Part shown: positions 26,658 to 34,402 of the stretch, one piece after another | How positions within the stretch are numbered: the first letter of the stretch is position 1 | How the letters are laid out: each line of letters opens with the position of its first letter | Assembly: GCF_000014005.1 (NCBI RefSeq) | Contig: NC_008009.1 | Coordinates: 4,216,001-4,280,000, forward strand | Length of the DNA stretch: 64,000 nt | Direction of reading: 5' to 3' | From: Candidatus Koribacter versatilis Ellin345 | GTDB lineage: Bacteria; Acidobacteriota; Terriglobia; Terriglobales; Acidobacteriaceae | Program-made: the position numbers and the translations under genes | Notes under the pieces: model-generated | Seen by the model: only the letters and a program-made list of their open reading frames with translations | What the model was told of the DNA's origin: nothing | The model's database searches: none

Positions 26658-29120
26658 CTACTCCGACCGCAGTGCTTCCACCGCATTCACTCGCGCCGCG
26701 CGCATTGCCGGTATTGCCGATGCGATCACCGCTGCCGCCACAATCACCAGCGCCGCCGCGAGCAACGTCAGGATGCTCGGCATGTGCAATTGGGAAACGA
26801 AGCGCAGGACGGCCTTCATCGCGGCGAATCCCACGACGACGCCCGCCGCCACGCCGATTCCCGCCATAATCACACCTTCGCGTAGAACCCCGCCGAGAAT
26901 GTCGCGCGGTTGCGCGCCCATCGCAATGCGGATGCCGAATTCGCGGGTGCGTCCACTCACTGAGAACGCCAGCACGCCCGCCACGCCCACCACCGAGATC
27001 AGCAGCGCGATCGCCGCGAAGCCGCCGAAGACAATCGCGTTCAAACGGTCGGGGGTGAGCACTTCAGCGCGGATATCGTTGAGCGTCGCCGCCCGCTCCA
27101 CCGGCTGGTTCCCGTCCATCTCGTGGATGGAACGCGTGATCGCAGGAACCAGCGAGTAGGGATCGCCCTTAGCACGCACGAACAGACGTGCCGCCACCCA
27201 CTCCTGCGCCACCGGCTGATAAATCGTCATCGCCGGCGCGGGAATGATGTTCTCATCGTCCACATCGGGCACCACGCCCACAATGCGCCGCGGCTCGTAG
27301 CTGATGCCGATGAACTTCATCACGCTGTCCGTCCAGCGGATTTCGCGGCCAATCGCTTCCTGCCCGGGAAACAGGTTTTTCGCCAGGCTCTGGCTGATGA
27401 TCACCACGCGTTCCGCACCGGCTTTGTCGGTGTCGCGGAAATCGCGTCCCTCGATAATGGGCATGCCGAGCGTATTGAAGAAATTTGGCGAGATCGAGCG
27501 GAACTTGGCGCGCGGATCGTCCACGCCGTTCTTCTTCGCCACACCTTCTACCGCAAACTGGAACGCAATGCTCAGTCCCTGCGCATCGCGCCACGGGGTG
27601 CTGAAGCCACTGGCCACGCTCTCCACGCCGGGTAGCGCTGCCACGCGCGCCTTTACATCGCGATCGAAGTTCTGGATCTGTTCCGGCGTGCGTCCGTAGG
27701 CGATCGGCGGCAGATTCACCGCAAGTACATTCGCCGAGTTGTACGGCGGACGCGTGCTCTCCAGTTCATATAGCGTCCGCATCAACACGCCCGCGCCCGC
27801 AAGCAGCAGGAACGACGCGGCAATCTGCGTCACCGCAAAAATCCGCAACCGTCGGCCGTTGGCGCCCGTAACCCGCGTGCCCACGCCCGCCGCGCTCAGA
27901 CTGCGCGAAACCTGCGCCGCAGGAAGGCGCGGAATGAACGCGAGGAAAATCGAAGCCGCGATCGCCAGCGCAATCCCGAACCACACGAAACTCATATCGA
28001 GTTTGAGGCCGTCGGCGCGCACCGAGAAACGCGCGGCATAACGGCCGAGAATGCTGACCATCGGCGCAGCGACCAGCATTGCGGCGATCACCCCGCTGAA
28101 GCACAACACCACGCTCTCCGCCAGTAACGCGCGACGCAACTGACCGCGACTCGCGCCCAACGCGGTGCGCATGGCAAGCTCGCCCTCGCGCCGGACCGTG
28201 CGCGCGAAAACCAGGTTCGCCACGTTCGAGCACGCGATGATGAACAGCAGCGCAGCCGCCGCGAACAGAACCCACAGCACCGTGTTGGCGCGCGAGTTGA
28301 TCTGGTCATGCAGCCGCGTCGCGGTGATCTGGTAGTTATGCTCCGGACGATAGACCTCCGGATGCGCTTTCAGCATCCCAGTGTGCACCGCCTGGAGTTC
28401 GGCACGCGCTTGTTCAAGGGTTGCGCCCGGTGCGAGTCGCGCGAAGACTTCGGTCATGCGGTGCTCGCGGCCGGTCACCATCGTCGCCGAGAGATGGTGT
28501 GGGCTCGTCACCAGGTTGGCGATGATTTCCGTCTCCACCGGGTACGGCACCGACGGCTCGAGCACACCTACAACGGTCCCGGTCCGCGCGCCGGCAAAAC
28601 TCTCCAACCGAAGCTGCTTCCCGAGCACGCCGGGATCAGAGTGCAATGCACCGGTCCAGAATTTGTACGTGAGCACGACTGCGCCGGCCGCATTCTGTCC
28701 ATCATCCTGCGGTCCAATCAAGCGTCCCAGCACGGGGTGCAAGCCGACGGTTTCAAAGTAGTGGCCATCCACCACGCCAGCAGGGATTTCACGCGGCGTT
28801 CCGAGGCCAACCACGGTAAAGGCCACCTGGGAGAACGTCCCGATCTCGGAGATCGACTTGAGGTTTTTGCTGATGTCATCAATCTCGGGGATGGACCAGT
28901 TCGTCTCGGTTTGACCGAGGCCGGAGGCGCTCTGCCGCACGTACAGCAAACGGTCTTCATCGCGATTGTTCAGCGGGCGCAGCAACACCGCGCGCACAAT
29001 GCTGAAAATCGCGGAGTTGGCGCCAATGCCCAGCGCCAGCGTAAGCGCCACGGTGATCCAGAGGGCGCGCGCCCGCGCCAGCGAACGTACGGCAATTTTC
29101 AGGTCGCGAAAGAATGACAT
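26658..29120 (-). CDS. ADOP-type MacB-like ABC transporter permease
   Basis: About 820 residues. An N-terminal segment (FFRDLKIAVRSLARAR) is followed by TM1 (VALTLALGIGANSAIFSIV). Two MacB periplasmic domains and two FtsX domains follow in tandem, ending RAARVNAVEALRSE. This is the acidobacterial duplicated orphan permease layout: a double-length MacB permease with no cognate ATPase gene beside it. ATG 29120 is preferred because GGAG sits seven bases upstream; ATG 29126 is only one base from it. The substrate is unknown. Confidence 0.9.
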   Translation of the reverse strand: MSFFRDLKIAVRSLARARALWITVALTLALGIGANSAIFSIVRAVLLRPLNNRDEDRLLYVRQSASGLGQTETNWSIPEIDDISKNLKSISEIGTFSQVAFTVVGLGTPREIPAGVVDGHYFETVGLHPVLGRLIGPQDDGQNAAGAVVLTYKFWTGALHSDPGVLGKQLRLESFAGARTGTVVGVLEPSVPYPVETEIIANLVTSPHHLSATMVTGREHRMTEVFARLAPGATLEQARAELQAVHTGMLKAHPEVYRPEHNYQITATRLHDQINSRANTVLWVLFAAAALLFIIACSNVANLVFARTVRREGELAMRTALGASRGQLRRALLAESVVLCFSGVIAAMLVAAPMVSILGRYAARFSVRADGLKLDMSFVWFGIALAIAASIFLAFIPRLPAAQVSRSLSAAGVGTRVTGANGRRLRIFAVTQIAASFLLLAGAGVLMRTLYELESTRPPYNSANVLAVNLPPIAYGRTPEQIQNFDRDVKARVAALPGVESVASGFSTPWRDAQGLSIAFQFAVEGVAKKNGVDDPRAKFRSISPNFFNTLGMPIIEGRDFRDTDKAGAERVVIISQSLAKNLFPGQEAIGREIRWTDSVMKFIGISYEPRRIVGVVPDVDDENIIPAPAMTIYQPVAQEWVAARLFVRAKGDPYSLVPAITRSIHEMDGNQPVERAATLNDIRAEVLTPDRLNAIVFGGFAAIALLISVVGVAGVLAFSVSGRTREFGIRIAMGAQPRDILGGVLREGVIMAGIGVAAGVVVGFAAMKAVLRFVSQLHMPSILTLLAAALVIVAAAVIASAIPAMRAARVNAVEALRSE

Positions 29121-29270
29121 GTGCATGCTCCGAAAGGGGTCCCGCAACGGCTTCTCAGGCCCATTTGTGGATAGATCGATTGGCAGGCTGCCGTTTCGAC
29201 AGTTCGCTCAGGTTTTTTTCGATCGCCAGGTGCCCCACCGTTGAGGAAAATGATACGCCTGTTCACACGA

Positions 29271-29296
29271 AAAACCCGCCACAGGGGCGGGTTTCT
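29271..29296 (-). terminator. Terminator of the lipoprotein gene at 29317
   Basis: AAACCCGCC (29272-29280) and GGCGGGTTT (29286-29294) around a 5-base loop. On the minus strand the hairpin ends in TTTTTC, 20 bases after the stop codon. Confidence 0.85.
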
Positions 29297-29316
29297 CCAA
29301 TGATCCAAACGTTGTC

Positions 29317-31548
29317 CTACGGTTTGTACGGCACCCCCGTCGGCTTCGGCTCCTGCTGTCCGGGCAGCGAGAGCAGTCGGGAGTTGAAGTGCTGCGCCGG
29401 GGCCTGGAACTTCGCCCGCGAGAAGATCGGCAGGTTCTTGCCGAGCCGCTCGCGATCGGCCTCACGCACTTTCAACAGCTTCTTGTCGCCGCGTACGACG
29501 CCCGCGGGTGCGCCGCCGTCCACCGTGATCGCCGCCGAGAGGAAGTACGCATTCGCCTCCGGCAGGCTGTAGCGGTTGGGATGCAGCGGGTCGTATCCCG
29601 CGCGCGACGTGCTGAGCACCACGAAGATGTAGTTGTGCCCCGGCGTCAGGATTCCCGCCGGAACCGTGAACGACGTCCCAGTCAAGTGATTGAATTCGTA
29701 CACGAAGCCGCAGCCAGTGCTCGAATCCGGGTTCTGGTACGGCTCGCAGATATCGATCGTGTAGATCACCGGGTTGTCGGAAGCGGGCGCCGTCCACGTG
29801 AGCGTGGGCGAAGCAGTGCTAACGGTTTCCTGGGCCAGCAGATCCTTGCCGTCGATCTGCGCGCTGCTGATCGGCTTCAGCAGCGGCACGAGCGGGTTCG
29901 CCATTGTCGGCGATTGCATGTACCACTGCACCGTCGCGTACGCCGGCGCGGTCGAGCCCGGGAACGGGATCTGGTATTGCGCCGCGATATTGGCCGTGTA
30001 CACGATCGTGTTGCTGTCCGCGAATGGATTGTTGTACGGAATGCTGCCGAAGTCGCCATCGGCGGGCCACGTCGCGTCGCCGGCACCATCGGGCGGCCAC
30101 GGGCTGCTGCCATCCGCCACCGCACCTGCCAGGATCGGATAGAAGCCGTACAGTATCGGATTCTCGCGTGTAAGCGCGTCGGCCTTCTGGCGCGACTCCG
30201 CGTAGATCTGCGCTGCTACCGGCTGTGCCGTTGAGGGTCCGCCGCTATCGAACGCCGACTTCCAATCGGAGAACTTCACGTTGATGTCCTGGGTATCGGA
30301 AGTCTGACGCGTCAAGGCGCCGCCCACCACGGTCGTCGCCAGCGGTATCTCCATGTCGATGACCTGGTTGAGCGCCGGTCCCATGCCTTCCGCGCGGAAA
30401 AACGTGAGTGCGCTCGGCAACTGCTCAAACTGCGCCGCGGTGGAAACATCATTCGTGATGACGTTCAGCCCCATCGGGAACAGCGTGTTGGTGATGTCGC
30501 ACGTGGTGTCGCCAAAGGCCGGAACGTCCGACCATGGTTCGCTCAGCGGGACCGCGAACGCCTGCGAGTTGATGCTGTAGAAATCCAGCGATTGCAGACC
30601 CGGGTTCCACGGATCGAGCCCCGTAAGATCACAGCCAAAGTACTGCGGGATCACCTGCTTCTGCTTGCGACCCATCGCATCGCTGCCGTAATCCATGTAG
30701 CTGGCGTTGGTCCACATCACGTCGCCGGGCTGGAACTGGAGCCAGTAATATCCGGCGGGAACGTTGGGGATATCGAACGTCGCATCGGCGTAGCCATTGC
30801 CGGGCAGCACCGTCAGCGAGCCATCCGCCTGCGGCACCAGCGCGGCGAACGTCCAGAACGGCGGCGCTACCGAATTCGATTCGATGTCCACGGTGCCATC
30901 CGAACTCCAATGCGAAATCTGGATCTTGCCGTGGATGGTTCCGGTTGGTGCGACGGCCCACGACTGTGTGTTGGTTCCTCCGGCCGCAGTAGTCGCCGTC
31001 ACGATAAACGCATTCTGCTGGCGCGCCTGCTGCGCGGACGGGGTCCACGTAACCGTCTTGCCGTTCAGCGTAGCGCCGTCGGGAGCCGTGGTGAGCGCGA
31101 GCGTAACGTCGCTGCCCGCAGGATCGGAAACATCCAGTGTGTACGAGTACGCAGTTCCCTCGGCCGCCGCGGTGGTGGGCGTGCTGTTGAACGCCGGAGC
31201 GGGGACGCTGACGATGACCGCTGCCTTCGCGACCCTCGTCGTGTCTGCCTTGCTGATGGCAGTTACGTGATACGTGCCTGCGGTACCCGGCGCCGTGTAC
31301 TTGCCGGTGTCGTCAATGGTGCCGCCGCCGGATTCACTCACTCCCCAATTCACGGCGGTGTTCGTAGTGCCGGAAACCGAAACGCTGAATTGTTGCGAAC
31401 CGTTCACCCACATCTGCTGGGCATCGGGAGCAATCGCGATGGTGACGTTCTGCACCGGCGTGTTGGAGTGATGGTCATTACCGCATGCCAGCGTGAATAC
31501 GAAGAGCCCACACCCAAGGAACAGAAGTAAACGGGACCGAAATGTCAT
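29317..31548 (-). CDS. Large Ig-like domain lipoprotein
   Basis: 743 residues. The N-terminus FLGCGLFVFTLACGN contains a lipobox (T-L-A-C), so it is probably a lipoprotein. First comes an Ig-like domain with VNGSQQFSVSVSGTTNTAVNWGV and GGTIDDTGKYTAPGTAGTYHVTA, the Big-type pattern. A putative-Ig (He_PIG-like) domain follows (AAAEGTAYSYTLDVSDPAGSDV, VTWTPSAQQA). The remaining 550 residues are unassigned, with a final Fn3-like part (SPTLTWTAPASDNPVIYTIDICE). It is probably a surface protein. AGGA precedes ATG 31548. Confidence 0.8.
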   Translation of the reverse strand: MTFRSRLLLFLGCGLFVFTLACGNDHHSNTPVQNVTIAIAPDAQQMWVNGSQQFSVSVSGTTNTAVNWGVSESGGGTIDDTGKYTAPGTAGTYHVTAISKADTTRVAKAAVIVSVPAPAFNSTPTTAAAEGTAYSYTLDVSDPAGSDVTLALTTAPDGATLNGKTVTWTPSAQQARQQNAFIVTATTAAGGTNTQSWAVAPTGTIHGKIQISHWSSDGTVDIESNSVAPPFWTFAALVPQADGSLTVLPGNGYADATFDIPNVPAGYYWLQFQPGDVMWTNASYMDYGSDAMGRKQKQVIPQYFGCDLTGLDPWNPGLQSLDFYSINSQAFAVPLSEPWSDVPAFGDTTCDITNTLFPMGLNVITNDVSTAAQFEQLPSALTFFRAEGMGPALNQVIDMEIPLATTVVGGALTRQTSDTQDINVKFSDWKSAFDSGGPSTAQPVAAQIYAESRQKADALTRENPILYGFYPILAGAVADGSSPWPPDGAGDATWPADGDFGSIPYNNPFADSNTIVYTANIAAQYQIPFPGSTAPAYATVQWYMQSPTMANPLVPLLKPISSAQIDGKDLLAQETVSTASPTLTWTAPASDNPVIYTIDICEPYQNPDSSTGCGFVYEFNHLTGTSFTVPAGILTPGHNYIFVVLSTSRAGYDPLHPNRYSLPEANAYFLSAAITVDGGAPAGVVRGDKKLLKVREADRERLGKNLPIFSRAKFQAPAQHFNSRLLSLPGQQEPKPTGVPYKP

Positions 31549-31925
31549 TGGAATCCTTTTCGACTGTGACTACGCGGATGATCGCGGAGCGTGAGAGGAG
31601 GTTGGGATGGAGCGGCGGACCATCCGTTCGGCCGCCGAGGTCGTTGCGGTGGATGGATCGAAGTTGAAGTTCGACAGGAAGGCGCGCGCAGGCACGGAGA
31701 GTTGTGCGATACGCCGCCAGGAATAAGTGCGACGCAAAGATGACCACCACGTTGCGGGGCCCCTGCAGGTTCTGCCATGTCTGATAGAAAACCGATTTTG
31801 CTACCCGGTTAGCAAACCGTCAAGAACTCTCACCGAAGGATTCCCAGACTGGTGGGACGAACGCCATCGCCCGAAACCCTTAACGGACGCCGTTTTCGAG
31901 GGAGCCGCTCTTCCGCACAAGCAAA
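31549..31925. other. Intergenic region
   Basis: About 375 bases upstream of the lipoprotein gene, holding its promoter region. I see no coding frame or clear repeat. Confidence 0.4.
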
Positions 31926-31947
31926 GAGGGCTGCCTATGCAGCCCTC
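31926..31947 (-). terminator. Hairpin terminator, duplicate of the one at 34359
   Basis: GAGGGCTGC-CTAT-GCAGCCCTC. It has the same stem as the terminator of the Kelch-type gene and lies at the same position relative to the gene remnant that follows. Confidence 0.75.
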
Positions 31948-31970
31948 GCACTCATTTGCAACATTGCTCT

Positions 31971-32093
31971 CTACGAACTGACCTCCGCATTAGCCGGCGA
32001 CTCGAACAGGAAGTCGCCAACAATCAGCACATGGCCATCTGGAAGTATCGAAGCGCTGTGCTCGTTACGCGCATTGTGCAGCGATCCGTACGC
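31971..32093 (-). pseudogene. Remnant of a Kelch-type gene (last 40 codons)
   Basis: Minus-strand translation gives 40 residues ending in TAG at 31973-31971. Twenty-nine of them (AYGSLHNARNEH, then SASILPDGHVLIVGDFL) are identical to the end of the Kelch protein encoded at 34403-36904, and most of the remainder is similar (PANAEVSS against PAKAEVSP). Homology stops abruptly at 32093. With the matching terminator, this is the leftover 3' end of a duplicated gene whose body was lost. Confidence 0.8.
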
Positions 32094-32146
32094 CGGGCGA
32101 TTCGCCCGGCCTGCTCCGCCAATCGTTGGGACGACTCTTTAGGAGT

Positions 32147-32722
32147 TCAGCCCTGGTATTCCGGCCTGCGCTTTCCCAGCGCTTTGCGGATCCTCTGAAT
32201 CTGGTAGCAGTGGTGTGCGAGATGCGATTCCAGGAACCGTACTCCGGCACGCGCGTCGAGCCAGCCGCTCACCGGATGCCGCGCCACTCCCAATCTCCGC
32301 TCGGCGTCGGTTAAGCCTGCGATGAAGTCATGAAGCGTGGCGTCCACCCGCTCCCATTCCCCGCGCAATGCCGGCAGATCTCCGGTGAGTTGCGGTTTTA
32401 CTGCGGATTCCACCGGTTTCGGCATGGCTACACGCGTCGGTAGCCACATCACTCCGAGCACCATCCACGCCCGCACCCGGTCTTTCGGCCGCATCGCGCG
32501 CTGCGCACCACGCGCCGTTTCCGCCATGCGTAATATTTCGCGGTTGGAGCGAACCAGGTGGTCCACCACCTCCAGCGCCGACCAACTTCCCACCGCCGGA
32601 CGCTCTCTCAGTTTCTCCGTTGGCCACCTTTCAAGTTCGGCGAGCAAACCGTCGCGCCGGCGCAGCACGCGTTGCCACCGCCGCTCGAGTACCGCATCCA
32701 CCGTGCTGTTCTGGTTGGCCAT
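32147..32722 (-). CDS. DinB-family protein
   Basis: 191 residues from ATG 32722 (MANQNSTVDAVLERRW). It is a four-helix DinB-like fold. The first helix pair carries VDHLVRSNREI with one metal-binding His, and the C-terminal helix FLESHLAHHCYQIQRI carries the other histidines. The DinB/YfiT superfamily includes metal-dependent thiol transferases (bacillithiol, mycothiol). The function here is unknown. Confidence 0.8.
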   Translation of the reverse strand: MANQNSTVDAVLERRWQRVLRRRDGLLAELERWPTEKLRERPAVGSWSALEVVDHLVRSNREILRMAETARGAQRAMRPKDRVRAWMVLGVMWLPTRVAMPKPVESAVKPQLTGDLPALRGEWERVDATLHDFIAGLTDAERRLGVARHPVSGWLDARAGVRFLESHLAHHCYQIQRIRKALGKRRPEYQG

Positions 32723-32872
32723 GTCGCGCGCGCTCGATCTTCCACGCCGTTTCCAAGCCACAAAGTGCTACAGGACTCTACCATTCGGCAATTTCGCTTA
32801 AATTCACCTACATCGGGCAAACACGCGCAGCTCTGGCTACTCCAACTCCTTGTCCCCTGGCAGGAGAACTCC

Positions 32873-34330
32873 ATGTCGCGTCTACTGTCCGTCGCTCTGG
32901 TTCTACTCATCTGCTTGCCGTTCGCCGGCGCCCAGGTAACTTTCAGTAACTCCACCTACAGCGCGCCTTCCACAACTTCCGGCGTAACCAGCGGCGATTT
33001 CAATCGCGATGGCGCCCCTGACATGGCCGTGCTCAGCGGGCAGAGCGACACCGACAGCTTCGTCACCGTCTTCCTGGCCACCACGCCCGGCCATTTTCCG
33101 AGCACCGGCGCCAACTACCCAATCCACGCGTTTCCGCAGGACATCCGCACCGCCGACATCAACAACGACGGCAACCTCGACCTGATCATTTCCTTTAACG
33201 CTTCGCCCATCCTCACCATCCTCTACGGACATGCGGATGGCAGTTTCACTCCCGGCCCCGACATCACTCTCGCGGGAAATGTTCCTGCGCAGGGCTTTGA
33301 CGTAGGAGACTTCAACCACGATGGCAAGATCGACATCGCCGCAATCGAATGCGACAGCAGCGACGTATGCGACACGCGCGCCCTACTCGGCTCCGGCACG
33401 GGCACGTTTACCACAAGCTACAAAATTCAAATGACTGGCGAGGCGCGATCGCTTTCCGCGCGTGACGTGTACGGCGACGGCAATCTCGATCTGATCCTCA
33501 TCCGCACCAACGAAGTGCTGATCTTCGGCGGCGATGGCACCGGCCGCTTCCCCGAGTTCACCCACATCCGTCCGCCGGCGCATTGCACCGACATCAATGT
33601 CTGCAGCGATTCCTTGAACAGTGTCGTGGTCGCCGACTTCAACAACGACCAGAAGGTTGACTTCGCCGTGCTCCAGGCGCACAACTGCGGTGCAGGCTGC
33701 GGCTCGAACGACGTTTACGTCTACAAGAACGGCGGCACGTATCTCTTCACCCAGGTATTCGACTTGCCTATTGGCCCGAGTGCCGGCGGGCTCTTGCTTG
33801 CCTCCGACCTTAACGGTGACGGCAACATTGACCTGGTAAACGGCAACGGCGACCACTGGAGGCCCGGGAACATCTACGCTCAGGGCGCGGGCAACGGTAC
33901 ATTCACCGTCCAGAACAACAACATCCCGCAAGGCAGCGCGCAGTTGTTCGCGCGCGATATGAACCTCGATGCACGCCACGATGTGCTCGATACGATTTGG
34001 ATGGACAACGACGTCGTTCTTGCGTTGAACACCTCCGCCTACACAAACAACTGTCCTCCGCCTTCATCCGCCACAATCGCAGCTAAGATTTGCGCACCGA
34101 CCAATGGCTCTACTGTGGCCTCTCCCGTGCTCATCAAAGCCAGCGGTAACTCGCCCGCCGGTGTGGTGCGACTGGAAGTCTGGGTGGACGGCGTGAAGAA
34201 ATATCAGAAGTGGAACGACCTTATCGAAAAGAAAATCGCGCTCAGTTCCGGCAGCCATCGCGTCACGGTGGTGGCGGTCGATATGTATGTCGGCACCGCG
34301 AAAACCAGCGTGACGATCAACGTGCAATGA
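32873..34330 (+). CDS. Secreted FG-GAP/VCBS repeat protein
   Basis: 485 residues with signal peptide MSRLLSVALVLLICLPFAGA. A propeller of FG-GAP-like repeats follows, each with a calcium-type loop: DFNRDGAPDMAVL, DINNDGNLDLIIS, DFNHDGKIDIAAI, DVYGDGNLDLILI, DFNNDQKVDFAVL, DLNGDGNIDLVNG and DMNLDARHDVL. A C-terminal Ig-like domain (ICAPTNGSTVASPVLIKASGNS) follows. GGAG is well placed before ATG 32873. It is probably an exported binding protein. It is convergent with the Kelch gene over a terminator. Confidence 0.87.
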   Translation: MSRLLSVALVLLICLPFAGAQVTFSNSTYSAPSTTSGVTSGDFNRDGAPDMAVLSGQSDTDSFVTVFLATTPGHFPSTGANYPIHAFPQDIRTADINNDGNLDLIISFNASPILTILYGHADGSFTPGPDITLAGNVPAQGFDVGDFNHDGKIDIAAIECDSSDVCDTRALLGSGTGTFTTSYKIQMTGEARSLSARDVYGDGNLDLILIRTNEVLIFGGDGTGRFPEFTHIRPPAHCTDINVCSDSLNSVVVADFNNDQKVDFAVLQAHNCGAGCGSNDVYVYKNGGTYLFTQVFDLPIGPSAGGLLLASDLNGDGNIDLVNGNGDHWRPGNIYAQGAGNGTFTVQNNNIPQGSAQLFARDMNLDARHDVLDTIWMDNDVVLALNTSAYTNNCPPPSSATIAAKICAPTNGSTVASPVLIKASGNSPAGVVRLEVWVDGVKKYQKWNDLIEKKIALSSGSHRVTVVAVDMYVGTAKTSVTINVQ

Positions 34331-34358
34331 GTTGCATACAGCGATTGCAAATGAAAAA

Positions 34359-34380
34359 GAGGGCTGCACTGGCAGCCCTC
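34359..34380. terminator. Terminator between the FG-GAP and Kelch genes
   Basis: GAGGGCTGC-ACTG-GCAGCCCTC. On the minus strand it is followed by TTTTTC, a good terminator for the Kelch gene; it may also stop plus-strand transcripts. Confidence 0.82.
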
Positions 34381-34402
34381 TCCTTATCCAACCTGCTTCA
34401 TG

